DNA of 64,000 nt from Clavelina lepadiformis (taxonomy: Eukaryota; Chordata; Ascidiacea; Aplousobranchia; Clavelinidae). The stretch covers positions 4,466,501-4,530,500 of the forward strand of contig NC_135247.1 of assembly GCF_947623445.1 (NCBI RefSeq). The letters are read 5' to 3'. Within the stretch, counting starts at the first letter, position 1. Each line of letters opens with the position of its first letter. The position numbers and the translations under genes were made by a program. This document shows, in pieces, positions 54,746 through 63,949 of the stretch. The notes below the pieces were generated by a model. It saw nothing but the letters and a program-made list of their open reading frames with translations. It ran no database searches and had not been told where the DNA came from.

Positions 54746-56650
54746 GTTGAATGAATAGTTATAACCTAACAGAAATCTGCAAAAAAAGCAACACTAAATC
54801 AATCCATAAAGAGGCATCAAAATAAGCTAATGGTGTTGACAATAAATAGTATAATCAAAACTCTTTCAGCATGGCACTTCCACTTTGCACAGTTAAACAA
54901 GCTCTACACCAGAAAGATGATAGACTTCAATCGACTAACTTGTGACTGAATCTTTGCATAGTATATGAACGACTTGACCTACTTGAGAGTTGAACCGAAA
55001 GAATTGCTTTCAAATCCCAATTGAGGTTGTTTTTTTCAAATTTGATTTAATTCTTTTGTGTTTTGATTGTGGCATGTGCAGTGTTCTATGAGGAAAATAA
55101 TTGACTGTACAGTATAACCTTTCTGACAGTTAATGGCATGATAACTATTTAATTAATCAATTGATACTGGTAGTGAATACCAGAGCTGCTTTAATTGAGT
55201 AAAGTACTTGACTCGAGCAATACCCGAGTACCGGTACCATTTTTGTGGAACTCAAAAATACTCGAGTTCTAATTTCCCAGTAATCGGGTGCACTTAATTG
55301 TTTTTTAAAATACTTGAATTGGTACTTGTTTGTCAATTTTTATAGTTGATTTGTTATTGTTTATTTATCTTTTTATAAAGTTTTAAGTTTAAGCTACAAT
55401 ACAATCAATGACCGATGAAGGATTGTTCATTCAGTTTTTAGTAAATTACCTTTTTCATTATGACTACTAGTATGTAGGCCTATATCAATGTAAGGTATTA
55501 TGAGGTAGAAACGCGATGGTCTTGATTGGCAGCGGAAAGTAATTACAAAAAAATTAAAAAATTATTTCATAATTTATATATCGCAATAAAGTACTTGATT
55601 ACTTATACTGAGTACTTGGTACTTGCTCCCAGGCATGGTACCTGTACTCGAATGTTTTTTTAAACTAAGCTAAGGTACTTGTACTCAAGTAGCAAAATTA
55701 GTACTTTTATACAGCTTTGTGTTTGGACTTATTTGAAAGCTATGTAGTAGACTTCTGGGATCATAACAACTTCTGTCCACATGTAATTAAATCTGTCTCC
55801 CTATTTCTGCATTTTGCCACTGCATTTATAAAAATGTCAATAAACTGCAAGCTCTTTCAGTGATTTTTGTAGCCAACTGTTAGTTTGATATAACATGACA
55901 TGATAAATCTGAAAACAACAAATCTAATCTATTAGCCAGAAATTGCCAATTTATTTCATAATTCCAGCATAAAAGTGCGATATACATAAAGTGAACCTTT
56001 TCGAATTTGGTATTCCTAGGTTTATTATTACATAGCCTAGTACGTCGCTCCATAAGATAATGATTTAAGCCTTAACGCAAAGATTGATTCAGCAACGAAT
56101 AAATCACGACATTAACGCTCAATTGCCATCCAAAGACGGGTATCTCTACTGTTTTTTGTGCTTGTACATCTTTGTGCAAGTGCAGCACTCATTTCTTATC
56201 AATAAGACCAAAGTTTACATTCACCTAAAAACATTTTTGTATGGGGAAAGCACCTAACATGAACCTATTATGTAAGCAGGTCACTGATCCATGACTGGTC
56301 AATAATTGCAGGATCAAAAATGTGTTTATAAAATATCCTTGTCCACAAATATAGAAAGAAAACATGGATTTGGTCGTCTTTTTTATTTTTTGCATTAATT
56401 AGGTTGACATTGGCGTTGTGAAAACATAAACAATTATTGTGCAAGTGCAAAGTAACTGGCTTGAAAAACAATTGTTGCAATTGAATGAACGTTGTCAGCA
56501 CTATTTACTTCGATTAAGTTATAACATAGATATTATATAAACAGTTAGGAGCACTTTGAGTTTGGGTTTATTGTGACGTTTTAAAAACAATTGTATTGTT
56601 AACAGCTTTTTTTCAATAACGTCTAGTGATACTAACACTTTTCTATGCGA
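54746..56650. other. Region upstream of ACADM, containing a repeat
   Basis: The right-hand flank of ACADM exon 1 should hold its promoter. The rest is intergenic, with the inverted-repeat element at 55181-55719 and otherwise unassigned sequence. Confidence 0.5.
55181..55719. repeat. hAT-like inverted-repeat element
   Basis: The left end CAGAGCTGCTTTAATTGAG and the right end read in reverse, CAAAGCTGTATAAAAGTACT, are imperfect inverted repeats. Subterminal units such as GTACTTG and ACTCGAG recur in both orientations. A related copy is at 51208. I could not find a clear 8-bp duplication, so the superfamily is tentative. Confidence 0.5.
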
Positions 56651-57052
56651 TGTTACAGAAGTTTGGCTGTTGGCACCATGTCACCTCCACACCATGGACA
56701 ATTTCTATTAATTTCTTTGTCTTACCCAATTCTATATAGGCCTACTCTTTAGTTAGATAACGTTGATTACTTTGCTTTTATTTCGTTTACCGTTCCTCAG
56801 TTCATTCATTCTTTCCTTTGTTTCTTAAGTTCGTTACCGATACAATACAGTTATATTTTGTTACGTTTTGGCCGATCGATCTCTGCAAAAGTGCTGCCGA
56901 GAAAGACATGTGTAGTGTTCGTATTAGCGCTACCATGTGGTTACTATTTGTGTTATGTTGGAAACACTGCGTTCTATGATGCACCTTGTGAGTTGTGAAC
57001 TTGTGAATAAAGTCATTCTTTTTTGGAGCGTGCTACACGAACGACTGTTACA
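56651..57052 (+). repeat. Probable 5' LTR of the outer Gypsy element
   Basis: Begins TGTTACAGAAG and ends CTGTTACA directly before a primer-binding-like TGGCGACGAGG. An AATAAA polyadenylation signal sits at 57006-57011. The matching 3' LTR lies beyond the window, so the left edge is inferred. Confidence 0.55.
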
Positions 57053-57111
57053 CTGGCGACGAGGATAATATCCTAAGATAGGCTAAAAGGAAAGAAGCCT
57101 ACCCAAAAGAG

Positions 57112-57615
57112 ATGGAGTTAAGTAAGTTCGATCTGACTACATTCGATTGTGAGAGTCCTGGTGCTAGTTCTCGCTGGACTAAATGGAAAAGGTCGTTTGA
57201 AGTGTACGCGGAAGCCAGAAATTTTACCAGTCAAAAGCAGAAACGCAGTCTTTTATTACACTGTGGAGGAGCTGCATTACAAGATATTTTTTTTACTTTG
57301 AAAGGGGATGACCTCTCAAAATATGATGAAGCTGTGGTTGCTTTAACCAACTACTTTCAGCCTTTGACGAACGTACCCTATGAAAGACATCTATTTAGAG
57401 GTACGGTGCAAGGAAAGTCGGAAACAGTTGAGCAGTTTTTTACCAGGCTGAAACAAAGAGCGGAAACCTGTGACTTTGCGGATGAAGATGACCAAGTGGT
57501 AGACAAATGCTTATCGAACCGGCTACGGCAAAAATTCCTAGAAAAGGGAAAACATCTTTCTCTGAAGGTTCTCAGGGAAATAGCTATGGCCTATTTACGC
57601 TTATGGCAGCGGTAA
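57112..57615 (+). pseudogene. gag: Truncated gag of the outer Gypsy element
   Basis: 167 codons from an ATG 58 bases after the primer-binding site. It includes WTKWKRSFEVYAEARNF, LLLHCGGAALQDIFFTL, VPYERHLFRGTVQGKSETVE and FFTRLKQRAETCDF, typical of Gypsy-type capsid. It ends early: after LREIA the sequence jumps, in another frame, into protease sequence, so the nucleocapsid part is lost. Confidence 0.8.
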
Positions 57616-57716
57616 ACCCTTAAAGGTGGTTGGTGCTTTCCAAAGTGGTGTGAACATTCCTGGGAAAACTCTACCTGCTGTAGAATTCCTGGTGATTGAA
57701 GGAGATGGAGAAGCTC
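57590..57716 (+). pseudogene. pol: Protease C-terminal fragment of the outer Gypsy element, interrupted
   Basis: Reads IYAYGSGKPLKVVGAF ... VEFLVIEGDGEAL up to 57716, and resumes after the inserted element with LGKQTATDLGIISIKA at 63950-64000. Together these are the two halves of the conserved GeaLLGxxTAxxLG block at the end of a Gypsy retropepsin. Confidence 0.75.
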
Positions 57717-58505
57717 TGTGGCGGCTTGGCTCGCTTTTGTAAAATCCTTACGTCTTTCGTAGAAATGTGTTTTCCAGAACAATTGGAGTTTTTAAACTTT
57801 CAGTCCCGCCACATCATTCTTATGAAAGAGTTTTCCAGCTAGTAAATGGAGTTTAAAACTTGCCTTTTCAGAACACTGCAAACTACCGTTGGTATATTTG
57901 AAAACTTGCTACGAATAACTTCGTGTGAAAGCTCCTTATTTAGTACGTTACCAGGTCGCTTCCAAGTAACTGTTTCCAACTTAACCAAATTTAATTTGCA
58001 TTGCAAACACACCGATTTTCACGTTCACACGCTTTGAAATGTTCATGCCTTTTTTGTCATATATTTCCGCCACATCGCAGCACGTTTTATAAGCTTGAAC
58101 TTTTGTGTGAGACTCCCCCTGAGCCTCAGAACCTCAGTCACAGACGCGAAGTTATAGACATATGTAATACCGTACTACTGTAGTTGTGGTGATTGAATCA
58201 GTAGACATCGTGTAAACAGTCACATGACTTGTGTTCTCGGTTATTTGTAATATTGAGAAAGTGTACAGCACCTACAATAAAAGCCTTTTCTGGCAAACGG
58301 TATTTGTTATAAAATAATACGAACGTTCGGCTATCAGAAAGGTTAGAGAATTCTAACCGCACGCAACAATAGAGTCAGATACTAATGTAGTAGGTTAACT
58401 AAGTCAATAACGTAACGTAAGCTAAGACCGATAAACTCTGCATCTGTATCTGCATCTGTCGGCATCAACCTCTACATCCTAAAACGACCCCAACCTCTAC
58501 ATTTC
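57717..58505 (+). repeat. 5' LTR
   Basis: Begins TGTGGCGGCTTGGC and matches 63161-63949 over its whole length as far as I can compare. Polyadenylation signal AATAAA at 58276-58281. The last shared bases are TTTC(T); the exact end is uncertain by a few bases because the classical TG..CA ending would fall at 58501. Confidence 0.92.
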
Positions 58506-58523
58506 TGGTGACCCCGACGTGAC
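58506..58523 (+). other. Primer-binding site
   Basis: TGGTGACCCCGACGTGAC directly after the 5' LTR starts with the TGG that pairs with a tRNA CCA end. The tRNA species is not determined. Confidence 0.7.
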
Positions 58524-58595
58524 CCCGACGGTCTGGGTACTAGTAACCAATTACCAACAAACGCGCAACCACAGAACAATACTTTACGAAACGAT

Positions 58596-59606
58596 TTGTT
58601 TTCACACGTTAAACTTCCTACCTTTTGGAAATTTAATCCCGAAGCGTGGATTTCTCACCTTGAACATAAATTTTCTCTTTATCAAATCACTTCTCAAACT
58701 AATCGTTACTTGTTGGCGGTAGAGGCAATTCCTGCGAAAGACCTCGCGCTCCTTCGGTTACCTTCGGCGTCAGCACAGAACTGCTACGACATATTGATCA
58801 ATGAAATCTTGAGAAACTTTGATAAACGTGAGGACCATTTAGATTTTTTGTTGGCGGACCTGACGCTGCACGATCAGTCCCCGAAACATTTAATGCGCGA
58901 ATTAATGAGCGCAGTAGGTCAAGAGAATCTTACTCCGCCAGTCGTCAAACTAATTCGTGCTAAATTCCTTAAAGCGTTACCACCAGACGTCGCAATTGCG
59001 TTAGCCAGCGTGGAACATCACGATCTCCAGAACCTTGCAAGCAGAGCCCACGAAATCTTGCTGCTTAAACAACCAAAAACTTCTTCGCACAACCTTTCCC
59101 TTGCCATCACTGATACGGATGACATTGACTACCCAATGCAACCGCAAATACAGCAAATTCAATTGTCTAAACCACCGCGCTATACACGATCTAACGCTAA
59201 CAACGAATCTAAGAGTTCCGGGCAAAGAAATACGAATTTCACAAATCAAAATACGCCAAACCAACGCAATTCATTTAACTCAGCATGGCAACAACGATCA
59301 CCACGCACAAACAATGGACAGTTTCACAAATCATACAGCAACAACGGGTTTAATCGAGATAATCGCCGACAAAATGGTTCTTCTTTTGCAAACCAACGCA
59401 AATATAATTTTTTACATTCATCCCCCACATTTCAGAAACCAGACTACCAACGTAGCAATTACCCTTGCGCGTCTGATGCTTCTAATGGCTTATGTTATTA
59501 CCACGCCCGCTTCGGTAGGGATGCGCGCCGCTGTCACCCAAGTTGTAGCATGTGGGAGAACCAATCCCGCCCAACAAAAAACGCGTGGCGATCGACGCAA
59601 CATTAA
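58596..59606 (+). CDS. gag: Gag polyprotein, no AUG start visible
   Basis: The open frame runs from 58512 to the stop at 59606. It has no ATG before the first conserved block: the listed start is a TTG, and a CTG lies at 58533. Capsid N-terminal block: LPTFWKFNPEAWISHLEHKF, then YLLAVEAIPAKDLALL; capsid C-terminal block: KHLMRELMSAVG and FLKALPPDVAIALA. An Asn/Gln/Arg-rich basic region follows. The C-terminus has CYYHARFGRDARRCHPSC, the Cys/His pattern of many Gypsy Gag proteins in place of a CCHC knuckle. Gag forms the particle and binds the RNA. The frame overlaps pol at 59552-59606. Confidence 0.82.
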   Translation: MFSHVKLPTFWKFNPEAWISHLEHKFSLYQITSQTNRYLLAVEAIPAKDLALLRLPSASAQNCYDILINEILRNFDKREDHLDFLLADLTLHDQSPKHLMRELMSAVGQENLTPPVVKLIRAKFLKALPPDVAIALASVEHHDLQNLASRAHEILLLKQPKTSSHNLSLAITDTDDIDYPMQPQIQQIQLSKPPRYTRSNANNESKSSGQRNTNFTNQNTPNQRNSFNSAWQQRSPRTNNGQFHKSYSNNGFNRDNRRQNGSSFANQRKYNFLHSSPTFQKPDYQRSNYPCASDASNGLCYYHARFGRDARRCHPSCSMWENQSRPTKNAWRSTQH

Positions 59607-60226
59607 CCCCGTCAGTCCCGTCGATCGCATCAACAATAAAAAGAGGCTGCCCCTTGTTAACTGTATATGATCACGCCAATAGTATTCACTTTTATGTAGA
59701 TAGCGCGGCAGCAACTTCTCTTTTGTCCGCTAGTTTAGCTGACGTATCAAACCGCAAACCGCAAACACCGCTTTTCGCTGCTAACAGCACGCCAATTACT
59801 ACGTATGGCACTACACAACTTAATGTTTCCCTTCATCCTCGTTTTTCTTATCCCTTTGAATTTGTGCTTGCGGACACACCTTTTTGCATATTGGGGCTGG
59901 ATTTCCTCACTGAATACAACTTTGTTTTGGATCTTAAAGCCAAGCATCTCATAGATGTACCGAACCAACAGCAATATACGTTAGAGCCTGTTGAAAGTGA
60001 TCCTGTTCGCATATCCATTCTCAGCCAGATAGATCCTGTTGCAGACCTTTTACATCAATTTCCAGACTTGCAAAAACCCATGTCAGCTGTTAAACCAGTG
60101 AAGCATTCCATCGTTCACCACATCCATACCACAGGTTCTCCTGTACGTGCACGTCCACGTCGATATAGCCCAGAAACAATGCATTGCAACAATGCAAACA
60201 ATCATTCCACCGAAACGGTTCTCTGA
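59552..60226 (+). CDS. pol: Pol fragment: retropepsin domain, RT/RNase H/integrase deleted
   Basis: Read in the -1 frame relative to gag. Protease: FYVDSAAATSLL (active-site codon GAT at 59699-59701), then FVLADTPFCILGLDFLTEYN and LDLKAKHLID. The usual Asp-Thr/Ser-Gly triad reads Asp-Ser-Ala here. After it, VKHSIVHHIHTTGSP and RARPRRYSPE match the stretch that normally leads into reverse transcriptase. The frame then ends within about 15 unrelated residues, so the whole RT-RNase H-integrase region is missing. The deletion joint is near 60175-60190. Confidence 0.82.
   Translation: MGEPIPPNKKRVAIDATLTPSVPSIASTIKRGCPLLTVYDHANSIHFYVDSAAATSLLSASLADVSNRKPQTPLFAANSTPITTYGTTQLNVSLHPRFSYPFEFVLADTPFCILGLDFLTEYNFVLDLKAKHLIDVPNQQQYTLEPVESDPVRISILSQIDPVADLLHQFPDLQKPMSAVKPVKHSIVHHIHTTGSPVRARPRRYSPETMHCNNANNHSTETVL
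59576..59628 (+). promoter_or_regulatory. -1 programmed ribosomal frameshift signal (gag to pol)
   Basis: The slippery heptamer A AAA AAC lies at 59576-59582, correctly phased to the gag frame (ACA AAA AAC). Five bases later a 10-bp perfect stem forms between GCGATCGACG (59588-59597) and CGTCGATCGC (59619-59628) with a 21-base loop. A -1 slip at this site enters the protease frame 24 bases before the gag stop. Heptamer, spacing and stem all match the retroviral standard. Confidence 0.88.
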
Positions 60227-60240
60227 CTAAACAACACAAC

Positions 60241-62181
60241 ATGTTCGTTTGTCTGCTGCTTACATGTTTCTTTTTGTTCACATCCGCCGCTCAGACGAAT
60301 CTTCATCCGGATACACAGAAATTTCTGTTATGTCAGCGTTCGCATTCTCTCGGGTTATATACCTTTGATGACGACATACATTGTCAAACGCAGACACCCT
60401 TCTCCATACACAACTGCTCTGCTACCGTGTTTGCTCCAGATCTGCATCTCCAGAAGATTCCTGCAACAGTTTGCACTTCACAGATTACTTCCTGGAGCAC
60501 TACTTACTTCTTTTTTGGGAGTTATCAAAAATCGGCCAACACCTTTGACGCACACCCACCGTACAACCCAGAATGTTCGTCGTGGAATAAAACCAACGTT
60601 TCATCACATGGACCGCTGATCCTGTCTAATCCTGCGGCGTACTCAACACGCAATGCAGTCCATTATAAGTTTGTCTGGCCGACTTCAGCTTCTGGAACAG
60701 TAACAAACGACTTCTTGTTTCACACTACAATTTACTACGATTACGTCACGGACACAATGACGTCGTCTCTTGGATCTCTTGCATCGTGCTCAATCGGGCG
60801 TGGATACTGCTTAACGGGCAATCGTATGTTTATATGGCGAGTACCTTCGCATATCAACTGCCCACCAACCAAGCCTCTCGGGACTCACAAGATGCTCCTC
60901 CATTACAACTCTACGTCCTTATATAGAGTTTCCTTACCTGATCTCGGGATCTCGGTACATCACTGGAGGAAATGCTCCTCTCGTGCGAAAAACTGCTATG
61001 GCAAACATATTCACTGCGACAACAACAACTTTATCTTTCGCTACCAACAATGTACAGAGCTCGACAGACTCGCTCTTTTTCGTCCTAACCGGCTAAGGCG
61101 TGCCCCTTTTCGAACGCCATACTCTCAATTCGAGCGACTTTTTGCAACCTTCGACACACAACAGGACGACCTTATTTCAGAAGTTCTCACTACCTTCAAC
61201 GAAGAGAACAAGTTCCTACATTGCCAACTCACGAAGCTAATTGGCACACTCTACAAAGCAATTGGGAAGATCTTCCCTACTGAGATACTCACTACTACTC
61301 TTGGACATCAAACCATGGGTTCCAGCCTTGGAGATTTTATGTCCAGAGCAGCATGTCACTCTATCAACGGTACCGTCTTACCGTCACTTGTGTACCGAAA
61401 CGCATTCAGCCAACGTCCTCTCATCAAATATCGCGATCAAAACGGCCACAGTCAATACGGCCAACTCATTTCAGACAACATTGTCCTACCGGGAGTGCAC
61501 CTGCTGGAATCGTATCGACCAGCAAGAAGTTTTGTCTTCCGAGTTCTGGGACACACTGTCCTGTATCACAACTATACTTTATCGCACGAACATGTGCAGG
61601 TGCATCAACTCAACTTACCTTTGTCGCCTATACACGTCAACTACAAGGCACCCGACTACGAGAAAATTCTCAACGAGCTACCTGACTCTGACTCGTTTAC
61701 TGATCTACAATCGCTGCTCAGCTCTATGTCTGAAGCCAACCTTCTCAAGGAACAAATGCGACATGTCATGACAAGCCTTACTACTACTACTGATGAAACT
61801 ATGATCAACGGATCCTACGTCGCAGACACATTCGCACACGCCGCGAAACAAACGTTACTCCTTGCTCTGTCGCAAATTACGAATCCATTTCTCTCAGCCC
61901 TTATATTCATCCTGCAACTCCTTGCCATGATGTGGGCCCTCTTCCATACCATCGGGTTTATCCGATCGTCTCCGCACCATTTGCAGTATGCCAGATCCCT
62001 TGTATCCCGTGTCCGCGCTTGGCGCCACCAACAGCAGGCGCCGGTTGCAAGACCTCAACTACCACAACCGCTGCCCTTGCCTCGGCGTTCTCGTGATGAA
62101 CCGTCTCCGTCCGGATCTGCTGATGACGCACCGCCCGCTTCATCTTCTCGTGATAATTTCGCGAGCACCCACACACTTTAA
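60241..62181 (+). CDS. env: Envelope-like transmembrane glycoprotein
   Basis: 646 residues from ATG 60241. The frame is open slightly upstream, but this Met begins a clear signal peptide (FVCLLLTCFFLFTSAAQ). Several N-glycosylation sequons (NCS, NKT, NVS, NST, NGT, NYT, NGS) and many Cys fit an ectodomain. A furin-type site R-L-R-R lies at residues 284-287. One membrane segment (about 548-572) is followed by a 75-residue Pro/Ser/Arg-rich tail. In the C-terminal half a run with RPLIKY, YGQLISDNIVL and VFRVLGHTVLYHNYTL recalls the herpes gB/chuvirus class of glycoproteins, but I make that match by eye only. The protein would mediate attachment and fusion if functional. No break is seen in the frame. 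Confidence 0.72.
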   Translation: MFVCLLLTCFFLFTSAAQTNLHPDTQKFLLCQRSHSLGLYTFDDDIHCQTQTPFSIHNCSATVFAPDLHLQKIPATVCTSQITSWSTTYFFFGSYQKSANTFDAHPPYNPECSSWNKTNVSSHGPLILSNPAAYSTRNAVHYKFVWPTSASGTVTNDFLFHTTIYYDYVTDTMTSSLGSLASCSIGRGYCLTGNRMFIWRVPSHINCPPTKPLGTHKMLLHYNSTSLYRVSLPDLGISVHHWRKCSSRAKNCYGKHIHCDNNNFIFRYQQCTELDRLALFRPNRLRRAPFRTPYSQFERLFATFDTQQDDLISEVLTTFNEENKFLHCQLTKLIGTLYKAIGKIFPTEILTTTLGHQTMGSSLGDFMSRAACHSINGTVLPSLVYRNAFSQRPLIKYRDQNGHSQYGQLISDNIVLPGVHLLESYRPARSFVFRVLGHTVLYHNYTLSHEHVQVHQLNLPLSPIHVNYKAPDYEKILNELPDSDSFTDLQSLLSSMSEANLLKEQMRHVMTSLTTTTDETMINGSYVADTFAHAAKQTLLLALSQITNPFLSALIFILQLLAMMWALFHTIGFIRSSPHHLQYARSLVSRVRAWRHQQQAPVARPQLPQPLPLPRRSRDEPSPSGSADDAPPASSSRDNFASTHTL

Positions 62182-62493
62182 GTTTCACTATGTGTATCAC
62201 CTTGCTTCAATACCGATAATGTCCTTTGCATGTACAATTTTGCCGTTTTCCCTTGTCGCCGCTTTCGATTTTGTAACCGTTTTGCTTCGTTGCATGCTTA
62301 GTAGCTTATTCTTGTGCTAGTATCGTTTTCACTTTTCCCGCCTTATTGCATGCTAACTATTCCTGTGCATGAGTTTAGCTGTTTCAACCCACCTCAATAG
62401 GGGGAGGTGCAGTTGCAAAAAATTTACCCTCTACCCCTTTAGTTTCTCCACAGACTTTGCTGCCACTACCATTGCTGCCAAAACCACTTCAGT

Positions 62494-63012
62494 ATGTCGA
62501 CGGTATCTGATTCCTCCGCTGACGTTCAAATTGACGAAATCACTTCAGTTACTGAGATGATTCCCGACTCACCCGATTCACCGGTTCAACAATCATCTCC
62601 CGCGCCGTATGTGCCGATCGTCAGACCTGGGGAGCAAAGCGCTCCTGCCCCCATGCCCCAGAGCGCTGATCTAGCAGATATACAAGCTACGGTGTTACAA
62701 CCAGTACATAGACTATTTCGGCCGTTTAAAACAACCGTTACAATGCCGACCCTTGCGGTTCCTGCGCCGCCAACCACTTCGGCTGAGGATCTACTACTTT
62801 GGTTCCAGCAGCTGGATGAACTGTTCCAGCTGGTTCCTGATTTTGAGTTTATGAGCAAAATCCTTACCATGGTAGCAGCCACACCTGCTTTCCACATGGC
62901 CCCCTTGATGAAGTATATATCCAACGGGGTTACGGACAAAACCCGGGAATACGAACAGTTCAAACAATTTTTGCATGCCCGGTTAATCTTGGAGATACCC
63001 TCCAACATGTAG
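62494..63012 (+). CDS. Accessory frame with a Gag capsid-like C-terminal half
   Basis: 172 residues from ATG 62494, lying 311 bases after env; the gap 62182-62493 shows no other frame. Residues 1-75 are Ser/Pro/Glu-rich and probably disordered. Residues about 85-168 contain LLLWFQQLDELFQLV, ILTMVAATPAFHMAPLMKYI and YEQFKQFLHARL. These line up with the N-terminal capsid part of Gypsy-type Gag, including this element's own Gag (AWISHLEHKFSLY, YLLAVEAIPA, CYDILINEILRNF), in order and with similar spacing. It has no nucleocapsid motif. It may be a second-copy capsid fragment with a regulatory or interfering role; that is inference. Confidence 0.65.
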   Translation: MSTVSDSSADVQIDEITSVTEMIPDSPDSPVQQSSPAPYVPIVRPGEQSAPAPMPQSADLADIQATVLQPVHRLFRPFKTTVTMPTLAVPAPPTTSAEDLLLWFQQLDELFQLVPDFEFMSKILTMVAATPAFHMAPLMKYISNGVTDKTREYEQFKQFLHARLILEIPSNM

Positions 63013-63150
63013 CTATATTACCATCAGTTATTTTAAGCATATGTTACAGTTCATTCATTTGTATATAACTTCAGTTTTTTGTTTGTGCTTGCTCGCCATT
63101 GCCACCTTCAGTACGTTACATGTTAATTGTCATCTTTTTCCTTCCGTAGC

Positions 63151-63160
63151 GGGGGAGGAA
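63151..63160 (+). other. Polypurine tract
   Basis: GGGGGAGGAA directly before the 3' LTR, the expected plus-strand priming site. Confidence 0.8.
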
Positions 63161-63949
63161 TGTGGCGGCTTGGCTCGCTTTTGTAAAATCCTTACGTCTT
63201 TCGTAGAAATGTGTTTTCCAGAACAATTGGAGTTTTTAAACTTTCAGTCCCGCCACATCATTCTTATGAAAGAGTTTTCCAGCTAGTAAATGGAGTTTAA
63301 AACTTGCCTTTTCAGAACACTGCAAACTACCGTTGGTATATTTGAAAACTTGCTACGAATAACTTCGTGTGAAAGCTCCTTATTTAGTACGTTACCAGGT
63401 CGCTTCCAAGTAACTGTTTCCAACTTAACCAAATTTAATTTGCATTGCAAACACACCGATTTTCACGTTCACACGCTTTGAAATGTTCATGCCTTTTTTG
63501 TCATATATTTCCGCCACATCGCAGCACGTTTTATAAGCTTGAACTTTTGTGTGAGACTCCCCCTGAGCCTCAGAACCTCAGTCACAGACGCGAAGTTATA
63601 GACATATGTAATACCGTACTACTGTAGTTGTGGTGATTGAATCAGTAGACATCGTGTAAACAGTCACATGACTTGTGTTCTCGGTTATTTGTAATATTGA
63701 GAAAGTGTACAGCACCTACAATAAAAGCCTTTTCTGGCAAACGGTATTTGTTATAAAATAATACGAACGTTCGGCTATCAGAAAGGTTAGAGAATTCTAA
63801 CCGCACGCAACAATAGAGTCAGATACTAATGTAGTAGGTTAACTAAGTCAATAACGTAACGTAAGCTAAGACCGATAAACTCTGCATCTGTATCTGCATC
63901 TGTCGGCATCAACCTCTACATCCTAAAACGACCCCAACCTCTACATTTC
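63161..63949 (+). repeat. 3' LTR
   Basis: Same length and, by eye, same sequence as the 5' LTR at 57717-58505. Polyadenylation signal at 63720-63725. It is followed by host-element sequence TTCTTGGAAAGCAG. Confidence 0.92.

Larger units (their letters stand above)
56651..57716 (+). mobile_element. Decayed Gypsy-type LTR retrotransposon, left part
   Basis: The left part of an element interrupted at 57717 by a younger LTR element and resuming at 63950. It comprises a probable 5' LTR, a primer-binding site (TGGCGACGAGGATAA from 57054), a gag frame and the tail of a protease domain. Zinc-knuckle and protease active-site sequence between gag and the protease tail is deleted, so it was already defective. 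Confidence 0.75.
57717..63949 (+). mobile_element. Young env-bearing LTR retroelement lacking reverse transcriptase and integrase
   Basis: 6,233 bp bounded by two 789-bp direct repeats. Between them: a primer-binding site, gag, a -1 frameshift signal, a retropepsin domain, a break exactly where the reverse-transcriptase region should begin, an envelope-like frame, an extra Gag-like frame and a polypurine tract. gag, env and the last frame are open, and the LTRs look identical by eye, so insertion was recent. Without RT and integrase it must have been moved by a related autonomous element. It sits inside the protease of an older Gypsy element, with no clear target-site duplication. Confidence 0.9.

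Noticed and set aside
55181..55719. Firm hAT assignment
   Set aside because: The ends are only partly inverted and I found no matching 8-bp duplication, so it is listed only as hAT-like.
57846..58183. Open frames of about 60 codons within the LTR (repeated at 63290-63627)
   Set aside because: They are duplicated because the LTR is duplicated; no domain and no codon signature.
62586..63008. 140-codon minus-strand frame under the accessory gene
   Set aside because: Antisense shadow of the plus-strand Gag-like frame, which has the recognisable motifs and an ATG.
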